A stretch of 45,563 nucleotides of DNA from assembly GCA_021162745.1 (NCBI GenBank), contig JAGGYC010000142.1, positions 1 to 45,563 on the forward strand. The letters run 5' to 3'. Source of the stretch: Desulfuromonas sp. (GTDB taxonomy: Bacteria; Desulfobacterota; Desulfuromonadia; Desulfuromonadales; Desulfuromonadaceae). The notes beneath the pieces are model-generated. The model was not told the origin of the DNA. It saw nothing but the letters and a program-made list of their open reading frames with translations, and made no database searches. Each line of letters opens with the position of its first letter. Position 1 is the first letter of the stretch. The translations under genes were made by a program, and so were the position numbers. Positions 26,188 to 32,978 of this stretch are shown here, piece by piece.

Positions 26188-26347
26188 CTTTCAGGCAGGT
26201 CTTCTGACTTTCGGATCATCCTACTAACCGCGCCTTCCCGTCCATTTTAGACAGTGACATTATACGGTGTTCGTCCCCGATTACAGCGGTGGGCCCGTCC
26301 CCGATTTTCACGGGAGTTCCCATTTAAGCTCAATGAGCGCCTGAAAG
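26188..26347 (-). promoter_or_regulatory. Cobalamin riboswitch upstream of btuB
   Basis: On the minus strand the region has the B12 box (GTCAGAAGACCTGCC), the GCCGCTGTAA-like core (CACCGCTGTAATCGGGGACG), and GGGAA..CCCGTGAAAATCGGGGACG. The P1 helix closes with CTTTCAGGC at the 5' end (26347 side) and GCCTGAAAG at the 3' end. Together with the downstream terminator this indicates repression of btuB and perhaps the following operon by adenosyl- or other cobalamin. Confidence 0.93.
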
Positions 26348-26764
26348 ATTGGTGATTTTTTTCGCTAAATAACAATCCTTTTCAAATCAAGAGAATAAAC
26401 TCGACGCAACAACGTCATCCCAAAACTACCGCAATTTAATCAAGCAGGGTCCATGCCAAACAGCGCCCCCCCCAAAAAAGCACACGGCGCCATGAGAGAT
26501 AACCCATTATTTTACTGACGCTTCTCAACATTATTTTTTACGCTGTGGGGTCTAAAAGCGATAAGCCTGGGAGGATGCCATTTTGATACAAACTGAGAAA
26601 ATGGTACATTTTTCGGGAAAACCACGAAAAAATGGGGGCCCCTTCCCCCGACCACTGACAACCTCAACAGAAAAATTCGCGTGTCCCCATTCCCAGTTCC
26701 AGGCTAAAAAAAAAACGACAACTATCCGTATCCGGACAATGAAGCAACATGGAGCCTGTCCACC
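26348..26764. other. Gene-free stretch between btuD and the btuB riboswitch
   Basis: No credible coding frame. It should contain the promoter for the riboswitch transcript near 26350-26400 (minus strand), where TTGATT and TTGAAA boxes exist but no well-spaced -10 box is convincing. The sequence GGGGGCCCCTTCCCCCG near 26635-26652 forms a G/C-rich self-complementary patch. Confidence 0.4.
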
Positions 26765-27556
26765 TTACCTCAGAAAGCGTTTCGGAACGAGATGAACCCT
26801 CGGGTAGTTACCCACAGAGCTCATATCCACCATCAGGTTACATTCGTACACCCTTTCCAATAACTCCTTGTTAAGCACCTGATCCGGCGCCCCCATACAG
26901 GCGATCTGCCCCCGCGAGAGAACCAGCACCTGGTCGGCATACATGGCGGCCAGATTCAACTCGTGGGAGATCATCACCACCGTGATGCCATGGTCGTTTT
27001 TAAGCGTTTCCATCAGATCCATGATGCGCGCCTGATGGGCCAGATCCAACGCCGAGGTGGGTTCATCCAAAAGCAATATTCGAGGCCTTTGGCAAATGGC
27101 ACGAGCAATCAACACTCGCTGCCGCTCACCGCCGGAAAGCTCATCCAGCCGCCGATCGGCCAAGTGGATGATATCGGTAATCATCATCGCCTCCTGGGCC
27201 AGTTCCAGATCCTCAGGCGTTTCAACGCCCAGCATCCCCAAATGGGGGGCCCGCCCCATAAGCACCACTTCGGTAACGCTGAAGGGAAACTCAACGAGCA
27301 CATTTTGAGGCACATAAGCGACCTGCTGGGCCAGCGCCCTGGGATTGTAATCCTTTAAACAGCGCCCCATGACCGTGATGTCGCCATCCTGGGCAGACAG
27401 CAGGCCGGTCAGCAATTTGAGCAGGGTCGTCTTGCCCGAACCGTTGGGGCCGATGATGATAAAAAATTGCCCAGCCGCCACATCAAAACAGATTCGGTCA
27501 AGAACAGTACGCCGTCCAAACGATTGAGTCAGGTTTTCTACCGAGATTGCCGTCAT
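26765..27556 (-). CDS. btuD: Corrinoid ABC transporter ATP-binding protein BtuD
   Basis: A 263-residue ABC ATPase. Walker A is GPNGSGKTT, the Q-loop is in YVPQNVLVEFPFSVTEVVLMG, the signature is LSGGERQRVLIARA, Walker B is RILLLDEPTSALD, and the switch His is in VMISHELNLAA. The FSVTEVVLMGRAPHLG segment is typical of the FecE/BtuD group for iron-siderophore, haem and B12. The reading frame has GTG-ATG at the start; ATG is used. It follows btuC after 37 bases and closes a btuF-btuC-btuD operon. Substrate assignment rests on the B12 riboswitch upstream and the surrounding corrinoid genes. Confidence 0.88.
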   Translation of the reverse strand: MTAISVENLTQSFGRRTVLDRICFDVAAGQFFIIIGPNGSGKTTLLKLLTGLLSAQDGDITVMGRCLKDYNPRALAQQVAYVPQNVLVEFPFSVTEVVLMGRAPHLGMLGVETPEDLELAQEAMMITDIIHLADRRLDELSGGERQRVLIARAICQRPRILLLDEPTSALDLAHQARIMDLMETLKNDHGITVVMISHELNLAAMYADQVLVLSRGQIACMGAPDQVLNKELLERVYECNLMVDMSSVGNYPRVHLVPKRFLR

Positions 27557-27593
27557 CACAATGGTCCAATCGGTCCGGGGTTGAGGGGGCCGG

Positions 27594-28601
27594 TCACGTG
27601 TTCGACTTTTTCAGTAAGTAAACAAACAGGGGGGCTCCGATCATCGCCGTCACAACGCCCACCGGCATCTCCCCCTGTTCGGGCAACGTGCGGGCAAGGG
27701 TATCACAGATCACCAGAAACGCGGCGCCCCCCAAAATCGATGCCGGGGTCAGAATACGGTGATCCGAGCCCAAGGCCAGCCGCAACATGTGAGGCATCAC
27801 CAGCCCGACAAAGCCCACCAGCCCGCAATAGCTTACTGTCGCGCTGACCATCAAGGTGGTGACCAGCAACAACAGGGTACTGGTAGCCTTGACATTGACC
27901 CCCATGCTCCGGGCCATGTCATTACCCAGGGCAAACAGATTCATGGCGTGGGAACGGGTAAAAATTACCACAAAGCAAGGGACCACAGTCACCCCCAAGG
28001 CGATCACATTACCGATATTGGCGGCAGAAAGATCGCCCATGAGCCAGAAAAGGATATTGTGCAGGCGGCTGTCCTGGGTCATGGAAACCAAAAACATAAT
28101 GATCGCCGAACAAAAGGCATTGACCATTACACCAGACAACAGCAGGTTGTTGGTCCACAACCGGGCACTTTGCGAAGCCATGATATAGAGCACCATCAGG
28201 GTAGTGAGGCTGCCGGCAAACGAAGTCAGCCAGACGCCGGGAAAACGCGACAATCCCATCAGGATGCCGATAATGGCACCGATAGCCGAACCACCGGAAA
28301 TCCCGAGGATATAGGGTTCGGCAAGGGGGTTGCGCAACAGGGCCTGGAACACCATCCCCCCCAGGGAAAGGGTGGCCCCCAGAAAAGCGGCCAACAGCAC
28401 CCGCGGAAAGCGCAAACGCCAGACAATATCATGGAGCAGCGACCCTTCACCCGTTCCCGTCAGTCCCTGAATCACCGGCGTTAACGCAAAACCGGCGGAT
28501 CCCGTGGCCAGGCCCAACACCATGACGACAGCCAGAATCACCATCAGGACCAGGGAGACCAGGACCATTCGCCGCACAAGCGCCGAGGTGGCAAAACTCA
28601 T
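27594..28601 (-). CDS. btuC: Corrinoid ABC transporter permease BtuC
   Basis: A 335-residue FecCD-family permease with about ten hydrophobic helices. Family landmarks: RFPRVLLAAFLGATLSLGG, FQALLRNPLAEPYILGISGG, a WLMGDLSAAN segment and VGFVGLVMPHMLRLALGSDH, the coupling-helix region contacting the ATPase. The ATG at 28601 is used because it overlaps the btuF stop (ATGA) and follows GGAGAG. It imports the substrate delivered by BtuF. The GC content and codon use resemble the rest of the island. Confidence 0.9.
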   Translation of the reverse strand: MSFATSALVRRMVLVSLVLMVILAVVMVLGLATGSAGFALTPVIQGLTGTGEGSLLHDIVWRLRFPRVLLAAFLGATLSLGGMVFQALLRNPLAEPYILGISGGSAIGAIIGILMGLSRFPGVWLTSFAGSLTTLMVLYIMASQSARLWTNNLLLSGVMVNAFCSAIIMFLVSMTQDSRLHNILFWLMGDLSAANIGNVIALGVTVVPCFVVIFTRSHAMNLFALGNDMARSMGVNVKATSTLLLLVTTLMVSATVSYCGLVGFVGLVMPHMLRLALGSDHRILTPASILGGAAFLVICDTLARTLPEQGEMPVGVVTAMIGAPLFVYLLKKSNT

Positions 28602-29521
28602 AGCTTCTCTCCAAACAGTTGGGGATGGATATAGCACGCCATCTGCTCCAGCCCCTCCACCAGCCGCGGCGTTGGCCGGTCAAAGGTATTGGAGGGGGCG
28701 ATAAAAACCCGGTTATGTGCAACGGCCGGAATCGAAGGCCACTGGAACCAGTCGGCCTTGATCCGCTCAAAGACGGTGGAGCGCGCCATGGAGGTGATGA
28801 TCAGCACTTCAGGCACCAGGCAGATCACCTGTTCACGGGAAAAACGGGGATACGGTGAAGGCCCCGCAGCCAGATTGATCCCACCGGCGGCCTCGATAAG
28901 CTGGTTGATAAAGGTAGCGGTTCCCGCTGAGACGATAGGAGTCACGCCAATTTGAACAAACACCTTGGGCTTATTCTGCACCAAAGCGACTTTCTGCTTC
29001 ACCCTTGCGGTGCGGGTGCGCATATCGCCAACAATCTGCCGGGCCTTGTCGGAAGCGTTCAACAGTTTGCCAACGGTTTCAATACTCTGCATCACCGTCT
29101 CCATATCCTCCGGATGGAGGGCGACAAACGGGATGTTGAGCGCCGCCAGCTGCGCCGCGCCTTTTTGCGGTTTATGATCCTTGGTGGCGATTCCGATGCA
29201 CAGATCCGGCTTCAAAGCGGCGATCCGTTCCACATCGAGTTGAACATAAGAACCCACCTTGGGCAGATGGTCCGCTTCGGGGGGATAATCGCTGAAACGG
29301 GTCGCCCCCTTGAGGATCTCCTGCCGCTCCAGGGCATAAATGATCTCGGTAATGCTGGGAGCCAGGGCCACGACCCGTTTCGGCTCACACGGCACTTCAA
29401 CAACACGACCGAGGGCGTCGGTTATGCAACGCGACCCGGCCATGGCCGGGTCGGCAACAACCATCCCGGCACAGACCAGAAGGAACGTTAAACTCAGTAT
29501 CACCAGTGTATTTCTAGGCAT
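28598..29521 (-). CDS. btuF: Corrinoid-binding periplasmic protein BtuF
   Basis: A 307-residue binding protein. The start at 29521 follows TGGAG and opens a signal peptide (LVILSLTFLLVCAGMVVADPAMA). The mature part shows the BtuF pattern: CEPKRVVALAPSITEIIYAL, ATRFSDYPPEADHLPKVGSY, LDVERIAALKPDLCIG, then SKQGTATF-like FINQLIEAAGGINLA and a C-terminal FDRPTPRLVEGLEQMA. Its stop codon overlaps the btuC start by 4 bases. A second, fused BtuF domain is present in the gene at 21.8-23.8 kb, so the island has two different binding proteins. A broken activase gene and a B12 riboswitch lie upstream. Confidence 0.9.
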   Translation of the reverse strand: MPRNTLVILSLTFLLVCAGMVVADPAMAGSRCITDALGRVVEVPCEPKRVVALAPSITEIIYALERQEILKGATRFSDYPPEADHLPKVGSYVQLDVERIAALKPDLCIGIATKDHKPQKGAAQLAALNIPFVALHPEDMETVMQSIETVGKLLNASDKARQIVGDMRTRTARVKQKVALVQNKPKVFVQIGVTPIVSAGTATFINQLIEAAGGINLAAGPSPYPRFSREQVICLVPEVLIITSMARSTVFERIKADWFQWPSIPAVAHNRVFIAPSNTFDRPTPRLVEGLEQMACYIHPQLFGEKL

Positions 29522-29630
29522 TGTTCTGACTCCACAAATTTCGGGGGCAACGTATCGCTCGATCATATTCCAACCATACCTCTTTACACGCCCTCTGCGC
29601 TACCCGGCTTACGGCTTATGGCTTACAAGG

Positions 29631-29880
29631 TCAATGAACAGGCGGCGCCATTTCAAAAAATCGTCCCGTTCCGGCTGCAAATTTATCGTTCACCTTGATA
29701 TCCTGCCCGCCGATATTGCTGACGGTACGGACCCCTTTGATGCTTAAGAGAAACACCCCCAAAGCGTTTGCAGAGACTTCATCGATCACCTTATGAACAT
29801 TGTGCATCAAACTCTTGCCATAACCGGTCACCGCGATCCCTTCAATATCATTGCGGTCCAGGGAGCGTTCGGCCCTACAC
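29631..29880 (-). pseudogene. Fragment of a BadF/BcrA/HgdC-type ATPase activator
   Basis: The minus-strand frame reads RNDIEGIAVTGYGKSLMH, then ISANALGVF-like EVSANALGVFLLSIKGVRTV, SNIGGQDIKV and NDKFAAGTGRFFEMA. These are landmarks of the acyl-CoA dehydratase/benzoyl-CoA reductase activator family (IGGQDSK and NDKCAAGTGRFLE). About 20 residues that should lie between IGGQDIKV and NDKFAAGTGRF are missing, the N-terminal ATP site is lost, and the conserved Cys of NDKCAAGTG (an Fe-S ligand) reads Phe. It is a decayed remnant, ending 110 bases before btuF. It probably was the first gene behind the B12 riboswitch at 30.4 kb. Confidence 0.7.
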
Positions 29881-29884
29881 TGAC

Positions 29885-30240
29885 TGGTTAAGGCAGTTAC
29901 TATGGCGTCTGCTGACTTCTGGCAAACTATCCCAACACCTTACGATGTTGGTAGCCTGAGGCAGATTGCCAGATCTCCCAGGGTAATTCGCGCGACCTTC
30001 ATCCCATATACGCGCCGCATTTACAGCCCCACCTATCTGGATGACTATTGGGCTTCTCACCCAGATGGAACTGCCTCGTATGCACTTTCTGTTCGTTGGG
30101 CCAAGATTTTGCCTGCGGCTTCCTCCCCATATCACCTCACGATAATGCAGTTGCCGTTCAGCTAACGGTTCCCGTCATCAGGGTCCGTAGAGGACTTTCA
30201 CCTCCAAGTCACCAGTTGGGCACCACACCCAACTGGATAG
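29885..30240 (+). repeat. Non-coding element of recurrent type, identity uncertain
   Basis: From about 29885 the sequence changes abruptly from activase remnant to a stretch with an apparent open frame (SADFWQTIPTPYDVGSLRQ, ARSPRVIRATFIPYTRRIYS) that I recall only as a spurious ORF repeatedly annotated beside mobile elements. Its right part has a perfect 9 bp hairpin CCAGTTGGG/CCCAACTGG (30212-30236). It separates the B12 riboswitch from the genes it should control. Which mobile family it belongs to cannot be settled from the sequence alone. Confidence 0.45.
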
Positions 30241-30272
30241 TGCTTTCGCGCTACGCGCCATGCTTGACAAAC

Positions 30273-30309
30273 AAAAAAAGCCCGCGCAACCAATGGTTGC
30301 GCGGGCTTT
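30273..30309 (-). terminator. Intrinsic terminator downstream of the second B12 riboswitch
   Basis: On the minus strand, AAAGCCCGCGCAACC and GGTTGCGCGGGCTTT form a perfect 15 bp stem with a 3-base loop followed by a T7 run. It lies about 65 bases past the aptamer, as an expression platform would. Confidence 0.9.
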
Positions 30310-30375
30310 CCGAATTTAAAGCACCTTCAAATGCCACGTCCCGTACCAAGGGAGACTACTGTGGCGATGTCCGTT

Positions 30376-30525
30376 AAGGCAGGTCTTCTGGCTCGCGAAT
30401 CTTCCTCAGGGCTCCCTTCCCAACCTCAACGGTCAGTGGTTTCAAGCCCTTCGTCCTCGCTTACAGCGGCGGGTCCGCGGGGGATTTACACCCCTCTTCC
30501 CTATTAAGCCCTAGACGGGCACCAT
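30376..30525 (-). promoter_or_regulatory. Cobalamin riboswitch 2
   Basis: The minus strand reads, 5' to 3', CTAGGGCTTAATAGGGAAG, GGACCCGCCGCTGTAAGCGA, GGACGAAGG and the B12 box GCCAGAAGACCTGCC, all hallmarks of the cobalamin aptamer. The outer P1 helix is less clear than in the copy at 26.2 kb. A terminator follows; beyond it are the unidentified element, the activase fragment and btuFCD. Confidence 0.92.
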
Positions 30526-30550
30526 GGATATCAATATTTAATTTTACGGC

Positions 30551-30579
30551 ATAGTGCAGGGCTTTAAAAGTTAAGTCAA
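30551..30579 (-). promoter_or_regulatory. Candidate sigma-70 promoter for riboswitch 2
   Basis: On the minus strand TTGACT (30579-30574) and CACTAT (30556-30551) are 17 bases apart, about 25 bases before the aptamer. The -35 box is good and the -10 box weak. The rest of 30580-30748 shows no gene. Confidence 0.45.
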
Positions 30580-30748
30580 TAGCAAAACCACCAAAACCTT
30601 ATGGTTTCCACTACTCGGGACCAGGCCAGGCTAACTACCTGATTTTGAATGAAAAACTCATAAAAATACCCTAATTTACAGCAATTCCCGATTAGGTGAT
30701 TACTGCGGAAGCGGTAGCATAAAGCACCAGACATAAAATAATTCCTGA

Positions 30749-31711
30749 TTAGCACTGATCTTCCGCCAAGCGTAACCAGCGCTCTGGACAGCTGCCGGTA
30801 TTTGCCGCAGCGTAGATTAGACGGGGCAATATAGTCGTAAGATCAAAACGTCTGTTAAAGCGATATTGGTACTCGCCAAGATAACGATGGGCGTATTTTC
30901 CAAAGTCAAAAGCATGGTATGTTCCACTGATCGCAGTCTTTAGGTTGCCAAGAATGGTATTAACCCAAGTAAAGCACTCCATGTCGGTGCTTTTTCGATT
31001 TTTACCGACAACTTCTCGCTGATAGACGCACCCCGCAGTCGTAACTGGCTAGAAACACCACAGGCCATCAGAAACAATCATTGTATGTTCTGGGACTAGA
31101 GATCGGTTGACCCAAGTCTCAACTTCTTCACCGCTGAATGTATTGACCTTAGAAAATACAGCATAGACTGGGTTGTTCTGTTCGTTAGTTTGAATCGCAG
31201 CAATAAAGGGGACTTTGTTCTTAGATCCGCGACCAGCCTTACCTCCAGGGTTTTCTCCACCAAGGTAAGCATCGTCAATCTCTACGCGGCCCGAGAGCTT
31301 GGTTGTTTCTTCTCGTTAAACATGACCTGCATAAAGCTTGCGCTTCATTCTCCACGCTGCTGGGTAGCTAATACCGATTAAGCGCTTTAATTCGAGAATT
31401 GATACGTTGTTTTTTGTCTGGCTCAAGACGTACATGGCTTGAAACCAGATTGTCAGAGGTAGCTTGGTTGAATGAAAAATTGTTCCTTCAGTAAGTGTTG
31501 TTTGAGCGCGGCAGTTACGGCACTGAAAGATTTTCACGCTACCTTGGCGGCGATAATGATAATATTCGCCACTTGAACATTTTGGGCATCTAAACCCCTG
31601 TGGCCAACGAGAATTTTCAAGGACTTCCTCGCATTGCTGCTCGGTACCGTATTGTGCAAGTAACTGATTCAGGCTCATTCCCGCTTGGAACTGTATTTTG
31701 TTTGTTTTCAC
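30749..31711 (-). pseudogene. IS1595-family transposase with two in-frame stops
   Basis: The intact first part (131 residues) has the N-terminal zinc ribbon (CPKCSSGEYY, then CRNCRAQTTLTEGTIFHSTK) and WRMKRKLYAGHV. A TAA follows, after which the same frame continues with the DDE-type core LSGRVEIDDAYLGGENPGGK, KNKVPFIAAIQT and IVSDGLWCF, then a TAG, then TDMECFTWVNTILGNLKTAI, GTYHAF and YRFNRRFDL. Two nonsense changes in one frame, with no frameshift, make this a recently inactivated copy. About 105 bases (31712-31816) of IS end separate it from the IS630 repeat. Confidence 0.88.
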
Positions 31712-31816
31712 GGCATTTCTCCTTAGGATAGATGCCGTAATGATAAATCACCACTATGTCAAAAAGTGTCACCCCAACCAAAAAAATGTGGTGGCGGAAG
31801 ATTAGTGCTTATCAGG

Positions 31817-32048
31817 TTCATTTTTGCGAAACCATCAAACAATAGACGGCTAATTTTTCAGATGGCCAACCACAAGTCAAGATTCAACTCGCTGCCACAG
31901 CTAGCATAGCCGTAACCTGCCTCCATCTCTGAGGTTTCTTGACCTTTTAAGCCATCTGACATACCCTGTCGCCACACTTTTACCCACCCTGGCCTGAAAG
32001 AGCTGTTTTTTGTATACAACAAGTGATTTTTTCCAATTTGTCGTTGCC
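31817..32048 (+). repeat. IS630 3'-end repeat, copy 2
   Basis: Near-identical, same-orientation copy of 13290-13522, ending at TTTGTCGTTG, immediately inside the livH frame. Only the IS end remains; there is no transposase beyond the last codons. It marks the right boundary of the tetrapyrrole island. Confidence 0.9.
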
Positions 32049-32876
32049 GGAATCACCACGGGTGCCATCTATGCGTTGATCGCCCTCGGCTTCAGCGTGG
32101 TGCATAACACCATGGGCATCGTCAACTTTGTTCAGGTCGATTTTGTCTCCCTGGGGGGAATGCTGATGTTCTCGGCATTACTGGCCCTCGGTTTGCCGAT
32201 GATTCCCGGACTGTTGCTGGCGGTGGCCGGGGTGGCCATGCTGGCCATGCTGGTAGAACGCTTTGGCTTACGGCCATCGCGCTCGGACAACGAACTGGTG
32301 CTGATCTTTTTGACCATCGGCCTGTCGATCATTATCCGCGGCGCCATGAAGCTGATCTGGGGCACCAACCGCATGGCATTACCGCCGTTGAGTGGTAACC
32401 AACCGATCCATATCTTCGGTGCCGCCGTACTGCCCCAGGCGCTATGGATCATGGCGCTGACGCTGCTGGCCATTGTTGTGCTGAGCTGGTTTTTCTACCG
32501 CACCCCGTTGGGGCTGGCCATGCGCGCCGTAGCCTCCAACCCGACGGCGGCAGCGGTGGTCGGCATTGCCGCCGGGCGCATCCGTCTGACCAGCTATGCC
32601 ATTGCCGGCGCTCTGGGTGGGCTGGCCGGGGTGCTGGTCACCCCCATCACCACTTTGAGTTACGATGTCGGCGTGCTGCTCGGCCTCAAGGGCTTTGCCG
32701 CCGCTATTCTCGGCGGCTTCGGTTCGTTTCCCGGCGCTATTTTGGGTGGTGTGATCCTCGGTTTGCTCGAATCCCTGTCGGCGGGCTATCTGTCCAGTGG
32801 TTATAAGGATGTGGTGGCTTTTATTGTGCTGCTGTTGGTGCTGTTTGTCCGCCCCAAGGGGCTGTTAGGTAAATAA
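32010..32876 (+). CDS. livH: LivH-type ABC permease with an IS-derived N-terminus
   Basis: A 288-residue inner-membrane permease of the branched-chain amino acid (HAAT) ABC family: ITTGAIYALIALGFSVVHNT, INFVQVDF-like IVNFVQVDFVSLGG, RTPLGLAMRAVASNPTAAAV and GGFGSFPGAILGGVILGLLE, with about eight hydrophobic helices. The first about 12 codons (32010-32046, TTG start, YTTSDFFQFV) lie inside the IS630 repeat, and native sequence begins near AGITTGAIYAL. Normal LivH proteins start about ten residues before that point, so the length is close to normal and the protein could still work. It heads the livH-iorA-iorB-livM-livG-livF operon but has lost its native upstream region. Confidence 0.82.
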   Translation: MYTTSDFFQFVVAGITTGAIYALIALGFSVVHNTMGIVNFVQVDFVSLGGMLMFSALLALGLPMIPGLLLAVAGVAMLAMLVERFGLRPSRSDNELVLIFLTIGLSIIIRGAMKLIWGTNRMALPPLSGNQPIHIFGAAVLPQALWIMALTLLAIVVLSWFFYRTPLGLAMRAVASNPTAAAVVGIAAGRIRLTSYAIAGALGGLAGVLVTPITTLSYDVGVLLGLKGFAAAILGGFGSFPGAILGGVILGLLESLSAGYLSSGYKDVVAFIVLLLVLFVRPKGLLGK

Positions 32877-32880
32877 TTCC

Positions 32881-32918
32881 AAGGTCAAGGCTGCAGGACG
32901 AAACCCGCGACCTTGAAC
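32881..32918 (+). repeat. GCTGCAGGACGAAACCCGCG intergenic repeat, copy 1
   Basis: The segment GGCTGC(A/G)GGACGAAACCCGCGA..TTGA.CTT recurs at 37420-37451. Here AAGGTC (32881-32886) and GACCTT (32909-32914) also enclose it as an inverted repeat, so it can fold into a hairpin between livH and iorA. Confidence 0.6.
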
Positions 32919-32978
32919 TTAAGATTTATGATCATAAGAATTAAATTGTCTGTTTAAATTCGTTAAAGGAACCAATTT

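Noticed and set aside
26583-26795. 70-residue open frame between btuD and the btuB riboswitch
   Set aside because: Composition is repetitive, it overlaps the btuD end and no ribosome site is present.
29875-30165. Open frames on both strands between btuF and the riboswitch
   Set aside because: Both look like spurious translations of a non-coding mobile sequence; neither has a ribosome site or a known domain.
30016-30236. Possible integron attC site from the hairpin near GTTGGG
   Set aside because: The required paired core sites and spacing are absent, and no integrase is in the window.
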